From contig CAMDIH010000016.1 of NCBI GenBank assembly GCA_945898515.1, forward strand, positions 1 through 39,480: a DNA stretch of 39,480 nt, read 5' to 3'. The notes beneath the pieces were generated by a model. The model ran no database searches, had not been told where the DNA came from, and worked only from the letters and a program-made list of their open reading frames with translations. Position 1 is the first letter of the stretch, and every line of letters starts with the position of its first letter. The DNA comes from Candidatus Neomicrothrix parvicella RN1. Its GTDB lineage: Bacteria; Actinomycetota; Acidimicrobiia; Acidimicrobiales; VFJN01. Of the stretch, positions 1 through 8,274 are shown piece after piece. The position numbers and the translations under genes were made by a program.

Positions 1-393
1 GCCGCCAAGATGGGTCTCGTAGGCTTCACCCGGGTGTTGGCGGTGGAAGGGGCCAAGAACAACATCAAGGCCAACGCCATCGCTCCGGTCGCCAAGACCC
101 GCATGACCGAGGAGTTGCTCGGAGCCGCCGCCGACCGACTGGCCCCCGAACTCGTCACTCCCATTGTCACCTACCTGGCCCACGAGGACTGCCCGGTGAG
201 CGGCGAGGTCTATTCCGTGGGCGGTGGGCGCGTGGCCCGCGTGTTCGTAGGCGTCACCCCCGGCCACTTTGATGAGCATCTCACTCCCGAAAGCGTGCGG
301 GATAATTTCGACAACATCAACCGGGAAGAGGGCTACGAGGTGCCGGGCAATCTCAACGAAGAGATGATGCTCGCCTTCAAGGCCATGAGCTAG
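1..393 (+). CDS. Short-chain dehydrogenase, C-terminal part (5' end outside window)
   Basis: The gene is cut by the window edge: reading is open from base 1 and begins AAKMGLVGFTR, which fits the residues around the catalytic lysine of a YxxxK motif. What remains is the last third of a Rossmann-fold NAD(P)-dependent SDR, with the usual helix after the lysine, the substrate-side segment NAIAPVAKTRMTEE, and a C-terminal strand GEVYSVGGGRVARVFVG. The tail after it (PGHFDEHLTPESVRDNFDNI) resembles the SDR part of the peroxisomal multifunctional/HSD17B4-like group, which oxidises 3-hydroxyacyl-CoA or hydroxysteroids. Substrate is inferred only from that resemblance. The cofactor-binding half is not in view. 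Confidence 0.85.
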   Translation, partial: AAKMGLVGFTRVLAVEGAKNNIKANAIAPVAKTRMTEELLGAAADRLAPELVTPIVTYLAHEDCPVSGEVYSVGGGRVARVFVGVTPGHFDEHLTPESVRDNFDNINREEGYEVPGNLNEEMMLAFKAMS

Positions 394-428
394 TTCGCCC
401 TGGTCCTGCCACGTTCCAGGCTGATCGG

Positions 429-434
429 TACACT
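429..434 (+). promoter_or_regulatory. -10 box of the sulfotransferase-like gene
   Basis: TACACT lies 6 nt before the ATG at 441. A transcript would start at or next to the start codon (leaderless). No Shine-Dalgarno sequence fits in the gap. Confidence 0.5.
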
Positions 435-440
435 GCGGCC

Positions 441-1193
441 ATGACGGGGGGGATCGTGCTCCATGTAGGCACGCACAAGACTGGCACCACCTCGCTGCAA
501 CAGTTCCTGGCCGACCAACACACAGACCTGCTCGCCGACGCGGGCATCACGTATCCGCCGGGCCTGGTCATTCCCACATCCCACACCGAACTTCCGTTGC
601 TGGCCATCCGTCCCGAGCGACTGTGGCCAGCGCGTTTGCGGCTACCGGAGACCCGAGAGCCGGCGTGGCTCTCCCATGCCGAGGCCCACGTGCGCGATCG
701 GATCAGCCGCCCCGGCCCTGGCGTCGTCGTATTTTCCCACGAAGACCTCAGCTACGTTCGCTTCGACGACGAACTGGAACGGCTACGAGACCTGCTCGGT
801 ACTGGCCCCGTGCGGGTCATCGTGTTCCTCCGGGACAAGACCGCCTTCCTGCGGTCCTACCGCCAGCAACTCGAAGCCACGGGGTTTCCCCGGAGCACCG
901 ATCCGTCTTCGTTCGCCTATGTCGAGGACGACTCGTGGCTCCTCGACTACGACGCGCTCCTGGCCGGGTACCGGCAATGGTTCGGCGACCAACACGTGGA
1001 AGCGATCGACTACGACGCCACCATGGCTGCCGATGGTTCCGTCATCCCGGCCTTTGCCGAGCGGATCGGCATCGACCGGGCCTACCTCCCCGCCCTTGAC
1101 CCATATTTCGTGAATCAGGCAGGAAGCCACTTCCGCCTCACCCCCGAGCAACTCGCCGCCACCCGCCGACGGCTGAAACAACAGGCACCGTGA
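441..1193 (+). CDS. Sulfotransferase-like protein
   Basis: A 250-residue protein opening with a short strand and a P-loop-like motif, VGTHKTGTTSLQQFL (about residues 8-22). This is the 5'-phosphosulfate-binding loop of PAPS-dependent sulfotransferases. A second conserved region, VRVIVFLRDKTAFLRSYRQ (about 123-141), matches the 3'-phosphate-binding Arg/Ser region (RDP...S in classical members). It probably transfers sulfate to a carbohydrate or lipid, but the acceptor cannot be read from sequence. The start is the ATG six bases after a TACACT box. Its stop overlaps the next gene's GTG by four bases (GTGA), so it is probably translated together with the glycosyltransferase and may act on the same glycan. 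Confidence 0.75.
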   Translation: MTGGIVLHVGTHKTGTTSLQQFLADQHTDLLADAGITYPPGLVIPTSHTELPLLAIRPERLWPARLRLPETREPAWLSHAEAHVRDRISRPGPGVVVFSHEDLSYVRFDDELERLRDLLGTGPVRVIVFLRDKTAFLRSYRQQLEATGFPRSTDPSSFAYVEDDSWLLDYDALLAGYRQWFGDQHVEAIDYDATMAADGSVIPAFAERIGIDRAYLPALDPYFVNQAGSHFRLTPEQLAATRRRLKQQAP

Positions 1194-2344
1194 GTACCAT
1201 CATCGGTGCCTCCCCCATCCGTTGGACCTTCCTCACTCCGGGCTACCCTCGAGCGACCGGCGGGGATATCGCCAGGTTCGAACTCGTCAACGCCCTCGCC
1301 CGCAACAGCACCGACCGCGTTCGCGTCGTCCACCTTCCCCACGACGAGATGTGGATCCGCAGCCCGGCCGACCTCCCCTGGTTCACCTTCGACGAGGCCG
1401 TTGAGCACCACTTCGGCGCCCACCTCGCCCCCGAGGAAATTCCCGACAGCGACGTAGTGGTGTACTCGCCAAAACTCATCGCCACCGCCCTTGCCCCCTC
1501 GGGCGGAGAACCCGGCCGCCGGTTGGTGGAGGCCCTGCAACAGCCCGATCTCCACCGCTGGTTACCGATCACCTTGCTGCAAGGACACGGCATCTATCCG
1601 CCGGCGATGGAAAACATCACCCTTGACATTCCCGGCCCGAAAGTGTGCGTGGGCTCCTGGTTGGCGGACCTGGTGGTGAACCACGGCGTGCCTGAGGCCG
1701 ATGTGGTGCATATCCCCAACGGCCTCGATCACGAGCGGTTTCGGATCCTTCAACCCATTGCGGGTCGGTCACCTCGGGCCGCGATGAACTTCGATCCTTT
1801 CCCGTGGAAGCGCGGCGAGGCCGGCCTCATGGCTCTCGAGCGGCTCCATCGCTCCCTCGGCGTGCCCAGCACCTTGTTTGGGACGATCCCCTTGGCCCAT
1901 GCCCTCGCCCCGGGGCTGGAGTTTGTGGAAGCACCCCGCCAGGCCGTCCTCGCCGAGGAGATCTACCCAGGAGCATCGATGTTTCTCCAGCCCAGTTGGC
2001 GTGAAGGGTTCGGGATGTGCGCCGTGGAAGCAATGGCGTGCGGCTGCGCGCTGGTTACCACCGACAACGGAGGATCGGCGGACTACGCCGTCGACGGCGA
2101 GACAGCCATGATCTGCGGTGGAGAGCCCGACGACATGGCCGAGGTGCTCAGCCAACTCACCCGCGACGACAACCTGCGCGTGCGAATCGCCACCAACGGA
2201 TCTCACTTCGTCGACCGATTCCGGTGGTCCACCAGCGCAGAGCGCCTCCGCGCCGTGGCCGCCGCCGGGCTCGCTGACCCCCGGCGGTATCGGCGCACCG
2301 CCGCCGTTCACCCCGACCCAGAACATCCGACGCAACGTCAGTAG
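1190..2344 (+). CDS. GT-B fold glycosyltransferase (GT4-like)
   Basis: A 384-residue protein. The N-terminal half has the acceptor-side start TFLTPGYPRATGGDIARFEL. The C-terminal half carries the nucleotide-sugar-binding signature EGFGMCAVEAMACG, an E-x7-E motif (about residues 270-283), followed by ALVTTDNGGSADY. This is the layout of retaining GT4-type enzymes that move a sugar from an NDP donor. The mid-protein segment VVHIPNGLDHERF is the usual hinge motif before the second Rossmann domain. The GTG start overlaps the sulfotransferase-like stop, suggesting a two-gene operon for a sulfated or otherwise decorated glycan. Donor and acceptor are unknown. Confidence 0.85.
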   Translation: MSTIIGASPIRWTFLTPGYPRATGGDIARFELVNALARNSTDRVRVVHLPHDEMWIRSPADLPWFTFDEAVEHHFGAHLAPEEIPDSDVVVYSPKLIATALAPSGGEPGRRLVEALQQPDLHRWLPITLLQGHGIYPPAMENITLDIPGPKVCVGSWLADLVVNHGVPEADVVHIPNGLDHERFRILQPIAGRSPRAAMNFDPFPWKRGEAGLMALERLHRSLGVPSTLFGTIPLAHALAPGLEFVEAPRQAVLAEEIYPGASMFLQPSWREGFGMCAVEAMACGCALVTTDNGGSADYAVDGETAMICGGEPDDMAEVLSQLTRDDNLRVRIATNGSHFVDRFRWSTSAERLRAVAAAGLADPRRYRRTAAVHPDPEHPTQRQ

Positions 2345-2483
2345 CGAATCGGAACGTGCCCCACCGGATCGGGCCGCACCCGACGCCGGATGCCCTTCAG
2401 GGCGAGAGGCAACCGGCCTCGGCCGCCGAACCCCCTCAACAGGGCACCGATACCCCGGTGATCGCCCCGGCGCACCCGTCGAG

Positions 2484-2909
2484 TTAGCGAGTGGCCCACC
2501 ACGGCGCCTCATCCCCCGCGGCCGCGGGGGATGCTGCGCCGGTGCGCAGATCGATCACCTGCTCTTCGGTGGGGGGTTGCAGCGCCCGCAGGGCCGTCAG
2601 CAAATCCACGAGGGAAAGCGGCTCCACCAAGACCGACTCCGCCCCGGCCTGGCGGGCTTGGTCACCAATCGCGACATCGGAGGCGATGGCCAGGATGCGC
2701 ACTCGGGGCGTTTCAACGCGTGCTCGATGCAGGTCATTGAGGCCCTCACCACTCAGATCGATGATGGCGACCTCGGCCCAGTCGAGGTCGCCAGCGGCAT
2801 TGTCGTAGGACTCCCGCACATTGCAACTACAGCCGAGATTCTCCGCCTGATGCTGCAGGAGTAACCCAAGATCCGGGTCACGGGTAAGGACGAGCACTCG
2901 AAGATCCAT
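2484..2909 (-). CDS. Degenerate response-regulator receiver-like protein
   Basis: A 141-residue protein with the alternating beta/alpha layout of a CheY-like receiver: VLVLTRDPDLGLLLQHQAE at the start, WAEVAIIDLSG around the expected phosphoacceptor strand (Asp about residue 52), RILAIASD for the Thr/Ser strand, and ESVLVEPLSLVDLLTALR at the end. The lysine normally before the final proline is Glu here, and the acidic pair after the first strand is weak, so phosphorylation is doubtful. There is no output domain and no neighbouring kinase. The start is ATG with an AAGGAT sequence upstream. It may be a protein-protein interaction module. The gene end contains a perfect 24-bp palindrome. Confidence 0.6.
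   Translation of the reverse strand: MDLRVLVLTRDPDLGLLLQHQAENLGCSCNVRESYDNAAGDLDWAEVAIIDLSGEGLNDLHRARVETPRVRILAIASDVAIGDQARQAGAESVLVEPLSLVDLLTALRALQPPTEEQVIDLRTGAASPAAAGDEAPWWATR
2510..2533. repeat. Perfect 24-bp palindrome inside the receiver-like gene
   Basis: CATCCCCCGCGG is followed directly by its own reverse complement, with no loop base. It encodes the low-complexity Ser-Pro-Ala-Ala-Ala-Gly-Asp segment of the receiver-like protein and lies about 25 bases before its stop codon. There is no T-tract on either side. Confidence 0.8.
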
Positions 2910-3035
2910 GGTTGATCCTTCGGTTGAGCTACTCCCCCCAGTATTCCACCAAACGAGCCTGGCGGAGAAAGAATCTTTCCACCCCCGCCCTCCCGGCTAA
3001 CTATGGGCTCCCCGATGACCGCCGCCAGCCGTTGG

Positions 3036-3455
3036 TCAAGATTGTGGCGCCACCGCCGAGCCGTGGTGGGCCACACAACCCCACCGCTCGCCGGTGCGCA
3101 CAAAGATGTTGAGGGCAGCAATGGTCCCACCACCGTCGGCGCTGATGAGGTTCTCATCCACCGTTACCCAGGCGGTATCCCCCGCCACCGATACCACCTC
3201 GTCGGTGAGGATGAACTGCAAAGGAATCTCTCCGCCGAACAGCGCGAACCATGAGCCGGATACGGCGCCCCACCCATGGAGGGTGCGCCAGCCCGGATGC
3301 GTGCAAGACACGCGGTCGTCGTGCACCCAGGCGTCGGACATCGCGTTGAGGTCACGCGCCTCGAAGGCATCGTAGAAACCACGGTTCGCCAAGCGGACCG
3401 CGGCTTCATCAACAGAGTCGCGGGGGTGCTCGTCGTCGGAGGCAAACTGCGTCAT
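3036..3455 (-). CDS. SnoaL-like / NTF2-fold protein (DUF4440 type)
   Basis: About 139 residues with the cone-shaped SnoaL/NTF2 fold pattern: an N-terminal helix (VRLANRGFYDAFEARDLNAM), the HDDRVSCTHPGWRTLHGWGAV loop-strand region, and later strands VAGDTAWVTVDENLI and RTGERWGCVAHHGS. Members are isomerases, cyclases or simple ligand-binding proteins, and this small secondary-metabolite-like variant cannot be assigned a reaction. ATG 3455 is preferred over the upstream GTG at 3464 because a TAGCGT -10 box (3463-3468) would otherwise lie inside the gene. It is transcribed divergently from the alpha/beta hydrolase, only about 50 bp away. Confidence 0.75.
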   Translation of the reverse strand: MTQFASDDEHPRDSVDEAAVRLANRGFYDAFEARDLNAMSDAWVHDDRVSCTHPGWRTLHGWGAVSGSWFALFGGEIPLQFILTDEVVSVAGDTAWVTVDENLISADGGGTIAALNIFVRTGERWGCVAHHGSAVAPQS

Positions 3456-3462
3456 GGTCGCC

Positions 3463-3468
3463 ACGCTA
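3463..3468 (-). promoter_or_regulatory. -10 box of the SnoaL-like gene
   Basis: On the minus strand, TAGCGT ends 7 nt before the ATG at 3455, which suggests a leaderless transcript and decides the start. Confidence 0.5.
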
Positions 3469-3505
3469 TTCGCCTTGACCCCCTTCGCCGGATCAAGATC
3501 CCCCC

Positions 3506-4348
3506 ATGCGCAGGTTTCCCTCCTCCCGCGGCGTCAGCCTGGCGGTCCACGACTACGGCGGGAGCGGTAGACCCACGCTGTTGGCGCACGCCACCGGACT
3601 CCACGGAGCGGTATGGGAGCCTTTCGCGGCGGCCCTGGGCGACGGCTTCCAGCGGTGGGCCCTGGACTTTCGCGCCCATGGCCACTCGATCGTGCCACCG
3701 AATCAGCCGCTCCCATGGACCGAGTTCGGCGAGGACGTGGAGGCGGTGGTGGACCACCTCGCCAGCCAACCCGGGCAGTTCCTCGGCATCGGACACTCGA
3801 TGGGTGGCGCCGCCCTGCTCCTCGCCGAGCAGGCTCACCCGGGCACCTTCGCCGGGCTCTGGCTCTTCGAACCCATCGCCTTGCCACCCACCCCCCGGCA
3901 GGAAGATCGGCCCGCAGACCTGGCCGAGAGCGCCGCCCGTCGCCGCGAAAGTTTCCCGAACGCCGCCGCGGCCCTGGCGCACTATTCCGCCAAACCGCCC
4001 CTGAATACCTGGCAAGCCGCAGCCTTAGCGGCGTACGTCCGTCATGGGTTCGCCGCCGGGGACGATGGAGCAGTGCACCTGGCCTGTCGACCAGCCGACG
4101 AAGCGCAGATCTTTCGTGGGGGCCGCAGTCACCAGGCCTTCAGCCGACTCGGGGAAGTTCACTGCCCGGTGGTCGTGGTGTGTGGAGAGGACCTGCTCAC
4201 CCCCCCGGGGGCCATTGCCGAGACCATCGCCCTCGCCCTGCCGCATGGGAGCCTCGAACGCCACCGCTTCATGGGTCACTTCGGGCCGCTCGAAGCGCCC
4301 CGGACGTTGGCCGCCTCAGTGGCCGCCTTCGCCGCCACCCTCGGCTGA
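3506..4348 (+). CDS. Alpha/beta hydrolase
   Basis: A 280-residue single-domain alpha/beta hydrolase. The nucleophile elbow is GIGHSMGGAALLLAE (Ser about residue 98). The likely acid is in VVVCGEDLLTPP and the catalytic His in MGHFGPLEAP near the C-terminus, so the triad looks complete. The oxyanion-side segment ATGLHGAVWEPFA follows the first strand. It could be an esterase, lactonase or haloperoxidase-like enzyme. The family is too broad for a substrate call. It is transcribed away from the SnoaL-like gene and is followed 48 bp later by the RecB-like nuclease, which has its own -10 box. Confidence 0.85.
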   Translation: MRRFPSSRGVSLAVHDYGGSGRPTLLAHATGLHGAVWEPFAAALGDGFQRWALDFRAHGHSIVPPNQPLPWTEFGEDVEAVVDHLASQPGQFLGIGHSMGGAALLLAEQAHPGTFAGLWLFEPIALPPTPRQEDRPADLAESAARRRESFPNAAAALAHYSAKPPLNTWQAAALAAYVRHGFAAGDDGAVHLACRPADEAQIFRGGRSHQAFSRLGEVHCPVVVVCGEDLLTPPGAIAETIALALPHGSLERHRFMGHFGPLEAPRTLAASVAAFAATLG

Positions 4349-4384
4349 TCCCACCACCCACCCGTGGCTGTCGCACCTCCGGCC

Positions 4385-4390
4385 TAGCCT
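4385..4390 (+). promoter_or_regulatory. -10 box of the RecB-like nuclease gene
   Basis: TAGCCT followed by 6 nt and the ATG at 4397, a leaderless arrangement. Confidence 0.5.
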
Positions 4391-4396
4391 TGCCCC

Positions 4397-5239
4397 ATGC
4401 CGTTACCTCTGCCCACCAGCCTGTCGCCGTCGAAGGTGTCATCGTTCACCAACTGCGCCCTGTCGTTTCGGTTCTCAGCCATCGACCATCTCCCCCAAGT
4501 ACCCTCGGTAGCGGCCACCCGAGGGAGCCTCGTACACGCAGCCCTCGAGCGACTGTTCTGCCTCGAGGCCCCCGAGCGCACCTTCGAGCGCTCTCTGTTG
4601 TGCCTCGAAGAAGCCACCGCCGAGTTTCGCTCCAATCCTGATTTCACCGACCTGGCCCTGGACAGCACCGAGGAAGCCACCTTTCTCGGCGAGTCACGCG
4701 TGCTCCTTCAGAAGTACTTCCGCCTGGAAGACCCCACCGCTATTACCCCCATCGGTATCGAGTTGAAGTTGGAGGCCGAAATTGACGGGGTGCTACTGCG
4801 CGGCATCATCGACCGCCTCGAGCTAAACGCCAACGGCGAACTCGTAGTCACCGACTACAAAACCGGTCGTGCGCCCGGTCCGCGCCAAGAGCAGGAACGC
4901 CTGGCGGGCGTGGCGTTCTACTCGTTGCTCTGTGAGCGGGTCTTCGGCGAACGACCGGCCAAGATCCAACTGCTCTACCTCGCCGACCCAGTCGCCATTG
5001 TCTCCACCCCCACTGACCGCTCCACTAGGGGCGTCGAACGCAAGTTGGTCGCCGTCTGGTCGGCCGTGGAGCAAGCCTGCGAGGCGGAAGACTTCCGGCC
5101 CAACCCAACGCGCCTGTGCGACTGGTGCAGTTACAAGACCTACTGCCCTTCCTTCGGGGGCGACATCTCCCTCGCCGACACCTACCGAATCAACCGAAAA
5201 CGCCGAGGACAGTCGGGAACGACACCCGCAGTGTCCTAA
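4397..5239 (+). CDS. RecB-family PD-(D/E)XK nuclease with Fe-S cysteines
   Basis: A 280-residue protein matching the stand-alone RecB/Cas4/AddB-type nuclease domain. The motifs appear in order: SLSPSKVSSFTNC at the N-terminus, GSLVHAALERLF (conserved His), GIIDRLEL (metal-binding Asp) and VVTDYKTG (Asp and Lys of the catalytic core). Cys20 and a C-terminal C-x2-C-x5-C cluster (CDWCSYKTYC) are spaced like the four ligands of the 4Fe-4S cluster that staples this nuclease domain. It probably acts as a single-strand or end-processing DNA exonuclease in repair. There is no helicase partner next to it and no CRISPR locus in the window, so it should not be called Cas4. Confidence 0.85.
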   Translation: MPLPLPTSLSPSKVSSFTNCALSFRFSAIDHLPQVPSVAATRGSLVHAALERLFCLEAPERTFERSLLCLEEATAEFRSNPDFTDLALDSTEEATFLGESRVLLQKYFRLEDPTAITPIGIELKLEAEIDGVLLRGIIDRLELNANGELVVTDYKTGRAPGPRQEQERLAGVAFYSLLCERVFGERPAKIQLLYLADPVAIVSTPTDRSTRGVERKLVAVWSAVEQACEAEDFRPNPTRLCDWCSYKTYCPSFGGDISLADTYRINRKRRGQSGTTPAVS

Positions 5240-5268
5240 CCGACCCCCGGCCGGTACCCTTTCTCGCC

Positions 5269-5811
5269 GTGCCCCTCACTCGTGCCCAGCAACTCGTCGT
5301 GCGTTTCGACGAGGCTGTCGACCGTAAGGTCGAACGCCTGCGGGGCCATCGCTCTCTCGACAAGGTGATGTACGGCGCCTCCGAACTGGGCGACTGGTCA
5401 CTGATCTGGCAACTCATCAGCGTGGGCCAGGGACTGCTCCCCGGCCGCGATCCGATGAGCGCCGTGCGGATATCGATCATCCTGGGGGCCGAGTCGTTAC
5501 TCGTCAACGGCGGCATCAAGAATGCTTTTCAACGCCAACGACCCGACTGGGAGACCGACCGGCCACGGCCCCACCCCATCCGGACCCCCAAAACGAGCAG
5601 CTTCCCCTCCGGCCACGCCAGTGCCGCCTTCACCGCCGCCAGCATCCTGAGCGAGGGCGACCCGTTGTGGCCCGTGTACTACGGGATCGCCGCCGTGGTG
5701 GCCAGCAGTCGGGTCTACGTGAAGATGCACCACGCCTCCGATGTGGTGGCCGGCGCCGCCCTGGGGATTGGTATCGCCGCCCTCGCTCGCCGTGCGTGGC
5801 CCAAGCCCTAA
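5269..5811 (+). CDS. PAP2-superfamily phosphatase
   Basis: A 180-residue membrane-associated phosphatase with all three PAP2 signature motifs: K-x6-RP (KNAFQRQRP), PSGH (SFPSGHASAAFTA) and SR-x5-H-x3-D (SRVYVKMHHASD). Hydrophobic helices around the second and third motifs suggest membrane insertion. It probably dephosphorylates a lipid phosphate or polyprenyl diphosphate. GTG 5269 is chosen because the open frame upstream overlaps the nuclease gene and has no PAP2-like sequence. No good Shine-Dalgarno sequence is visible. It follows the nuclease gene by 29 bp and could share its transcript. Confidence 0.85.
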   Translation: MPLTRAQQLVVRFDEAVDRKVERLRGHRSLDKVMYGASELGDWSLIWQLISVGQGLLPGRDPMSAVRISIILGAESLLVNGGIKNAFQRQRPDWETDRPRPHPIRTPKTSSFPSGHASAAFTAASILSEGDPLWPVYYGIAAVVASSRVYVKMHHASDVVAGAALGIGIAALARRAWPKP

Positions 5812-5854
5812 CTCGCTCGGGAATGGCCAACCGGCCCGCAGCGTTAGACCACCC

Positions 5855-6463
5855 ATGAGCGACCGTCTCAAGTTTTCGGTGAACTGGGACTACCGATGCC
5901 CCTTCGCCCGCAACCTGCACGACTACGTCATCACCGGCCTCCAGGCAGGCGCCGCTTGGGACGTCACCTTCGAGCCGTTCTGCCTCGGCCAGACCCACCG
6001 CCAGGAGGGCGAACCCAACATTTGGGACCACTGGCAAGACGATACCGGGATGCTCGCTCTCCAAGCCGGAGTGGTCGTGCGGGACACGTTTCCCGACCGG
6101 TTCCTCGACACCCACGAGGCCCTGTTTGCTCTGCGCCACGATCACGGTGGCCAACTGAGCCACGAAAAGGCGATTCGAGGCGTGTTGGAAGAACAACACA
6201 TCGATGCCGATGCCGTGTTCTCCCGGATTGCCACCGGGGAACCCCTCCTCACCGTGCAGCAGGCTCACGAGGCCACCGCGAAGTCTCACGAGGTGTGGGG
6301 TGTTCCCACCCTCATCCGAGGTTCCAGCGCCGTGTTTGCCCGCGTGATGAACCGACCGCAGGGCAACTCGGCCGAGGCCATCGCCTACATCGAACGGATC
6401 GTTGACCTCATCGACAACTTTCCTGAACTCAACGAGTTCAAGCACACGTCGCTCCCCCGCTGA
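5855..6463 (+). CDS. DsbA-family thioredoxin-fold oxidoreductase
   Basis: A 202-residue protein beginning FSVNWDYRCPFARNLHDYV. The CPFA sequence sits where DsbA/FrnE proteins have CxxC, so only the first cysteine is kept. The cis-proline loop is VWGVPTLIRG near residue 150, and a helical insertion lies between. Single-cysteine members of this family in actinobacteria include mycothiol-dependent reductases and isomerases, which fits the mca gene elsewhere in the window, but that link is inference. No signal peptide is seen, so it is cytosolic. The ATG at 5855 is the first start giving the canonical N-terminal strand. Confidence 0.75.
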   Translation: MSDRLKFSVNWDYRCPFARNLHDYVITGLQAGAAWDVTFEPFCLGQTHRQEGEPNIWDHWQDDTGMLALQAGVVVRDTFPDRFLDTHEALFALRHDHGGQLSHEKAIRGVLEEQHIDADAVFSRIATGEPLLTVQQAHEATAKSHEVWGVPTLIRGSSAVFARVMNRPQGNSAEAIAYIERIVDLIDNFPELNEFKHTSLPR

Positions 6464-6471
6464 GCGGCCAC

Positions 6472-6477
6472 TAGCCT
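6472..6477 (+). promoter_or_regulatory. -10 box of the WS/DGAT gene
   Basis: TAGCCT ends 9 nt before the ATG at 6487. The leader would be two or three nucleotides at most. Confidence 0.45.
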
Positions 6478-6486
6478 CTGGGCTCT

Positions 6487-7920
6487 ATGGCTGGGGACCG
6501 GGAACTGCGCAGCGAACGACGCATGACCGACGTCGAAGCGCTGATGTGGAACCTAGAAAAAGACCCTCGCCTCAGCGCGTCGATCGCCAACATCACCCTG
6601 TTCGATCGTCCCCCCGACCCTGATCGATTACGGGCCCGGCTGGAACGGGCCGTGACCATGATCCCCCGCCTCCACCAACGGGTGGTGCCGGCCCTCGGGC
6701 GCCTGGCTCCGCCCGAGTGGCGCGCCGAAGAAGACTTCGACCTCGACTACCACCTCCGCTGGACCGCTCTCCCCGCCCCGGGCACCTTGGCCCAATTACT
6801 CGACCTGGCCACCACCCATGTGCAGAGGCCCTTTGACCGGACGCGGCCGCTGTGGGAGTTCCTGGTGATCGAGAACCTCGAAGGTGGCCGCGCCGCCATG
6901 GTCCAGAAGTTGCACCATTCCATCGCCGATGGCGAGGGCAGCATCCGCATGTCGGAGCAGTTCATCGACATCGAACCAGACGCCACCGAACCCATCGCCC
7001 CTCACCGACCCCCACCCGAATCGCTCGACGCCACCTTGCTGGCCACCACCATCGATACCTTCACGCATCAACTTCGCCGAGGCCTCGGCCTGGTGCGCCG
7101 AAGCGCCGAAGGGGGCGTTGCCGTGGTGCAAGACCCCCGCCAACTCACCAGCCTGGCCGGCGATGCCTTGGAACTCGCTCGGTCGGCGCGGCGACAAATC
7201 GCTGTAGCCGACCCCGCCCGTTCACCGCTGTGGGAGCAACGATCGCTCCGGCGCGGCATTCAGGTCCTCCAGGTGCCCCTGGCCGAGGCCAAGGCCGCTG
7301 CCAACACCCTGGGGGGAAGCCTCAACGACATCTTCGTGACCGCCGCCGCCGGCGGGGCGGGGGCCTACCATCGCGCCGCCGGATCGCCGATTGACGAACT
7401 TCGCATCACCATGCCGGTGAGCACCCGCCGTGATCACTCCGCCGGTGGCAACTCCTTCACCCCTACCCGCGTGTTGCTCCCCGTCGGCATCCAAGACCCG
7501 CAAGAGCGCTTCAGCGCCATTCGGGCCCGTCTGGAAACCACCAAACAAGAGCGGGCCATGAGTGTGGTCAGTGGCCTGGCCGGGGTGGCCAACCTGCTTC
7601 CCACCTCGGTAGTGACGCGCCTGGCCCGCCAGCAAGCCGAGACGGTGGACTTTGCCACCTCCAACGTGCGCGGCGCCCCCTTTCCGCTGTACATCGCCGG
7701 GGCGCTCATCGAAGCCAACTACCCCGTGGGCCCCACCGGTGGCACCGCCTGGAACCTCACCCTCATGTCGTACAACGGCCACCTCGACATGGGCCTGAAC
7801 GCCGACCTCGGCGCCGTGACCGACCCGAAGGGCCTGCGGGACGCAATCGCTGACGAGTTCGCCGCGCTGATTGCCGCCGGCACCCAAACGAGCACCCGGC
7901 GACGACCGTCCCGGAACTAG
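6487..7920 (+). CDS. Wax ester synthase / diacylglycerol acyltransferase (WS/DGAT)
   Basis: A 477-residue protein of about the usual family length (450-480). The catalytic motif HHxxxDG is present as KLHHSIADGEGS (about residues 141-152) and follows the PFDRTRPLWEFLVIENLEGGRAAMV-type region. The C-terminal domain has the PLYIAGALIEANYPVGPT and AWNLTLMSYNGHLDMGL signatures of this family. It esterifies an acyl-CoA to an alcohol or diacylglycerol at the membrane face, storing neutral lipid. The start could also be the internal ATG at 6523 (MTDVEALMW), which is where most homologues begin. It converges on a small minus-strand gene, their stop codons overlapping. Confidence 0.9.
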   Translation: MAGDRELRSERRMTDVEALMWNLEKDPRLSASIANITLFDRPPDPDRLRARLERAVTMIPRLHQRVVPALGRLAPPEWRAEEDFDLDYHLRWTALPAPGTLAQLLDLATTHVQRPFDRTRPLWEFLVIENLEGGRAAMVQKLHHSIADGEGSIRMSEQFIDIEPDATEPIAPHRPPPESLDATLLATTIDTFTHQLRRGLGLVRRSAEGGVAVVQDPRQLTSLAGDALELARSARRQIAVADPARSPLWEQRSLRRGIQVLQVPLAEAKAAANTLGGSLNDIFVTAAAGGAGAYHRAAGSPIDELRITMPVSTRRDHSAGGNSFTPTRVLLPVGIQDPQERFSAIRARLETTKQERAMSVVSGLAGVANLLPTSVVTRLARQQAETVDFATSNVRGAPFPLYIAGALIEANYPVGPTGGTAWNLTLMSYNGHLDMGLNADLGAVTDPKGLRDAIADEFAALIAAGTQTSTRRRPSRN

Positions 7921-8156
7921 GCGCTGACCGAAGCCCCCGCGGCGTTGTGTTTCCCGGTGGCCAACTCGGCCGCCATGAGAAGCATTCGCACATCGAGGAG
8001 AAGATCAGATACCTCATCGGTTGACACGAGTTCCCGGTGCATGAGGTCCAACAAGCCGCCGTCAATGAGACGCAGCGCCTCATTGATCACCGCCTCGTCT
8101 GAGCCCTTCACACCCGCTTCGCCCGCACCTGCTGTGGAAACCTCTGTCTTAGTCAT
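7917..8156 (-). CDS. Small helical protein of unknown function
   Basis: A 79-residue, probably all-helical protein (EAVINEALRLIDGGLLDLM, EVSDLLLDVRMLLMAAEL) with low-complexity ends. I do not recognise a family. ATG 8156 is supported by a TATGCT box 7 nt upstream on the minus strand. In-frame starts further upstream (8168, 8186) would put that box inside the gene. Its stop codon overlaps that of the WS/DGAT gene (CTAG shared on opposite strands). A real gene is likely but not certain. Confidence 0.5.
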   Translation of the reverse strand: MTKTEVSTAGAGEAGVKGSDEAVINEALRLIDGGLLDLMHRELVSTDEVSDLLLDVRMLLMAAELATGKHNAAGASVSA

Positions 8157-8163
8157 TGGCGAC

Positions 8164-8169
8164 AGCATA
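8164..8169 (-). promoter_or_regulatory. -10 box of the 79-residue protein gene
   Basis: TATGCT on the minus strand ends 7 nt before the ATG at 8156. Confidence 0.5.
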
Positions 8170-8260
8170 CCCAAGCCTCGTGACAACGGGACGGGATTAC
8201 TCCGCTACATGACCCACGGCACGCCGCCGGAACCCCGCCCCTGCCGCCCTAGCCAGCGGT

Positions 8261-8266
8261 TAGCGT
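8261..8266 (+). promoter_or_regulatory. -10 box of the first LLM oxidoreductase gene
   Basis: TAGCGT ends 8 nt before the ATG at 8275. Confidence 0.45.
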
Positions 8267-8274
8267 TCGCCCTC

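Noticed and set aside
4397-5239. Cas4
   Set aside because: The nuclease has the shared RecB/Fe-S layout, but no repeats, spacers or other cas genes are present in the window.
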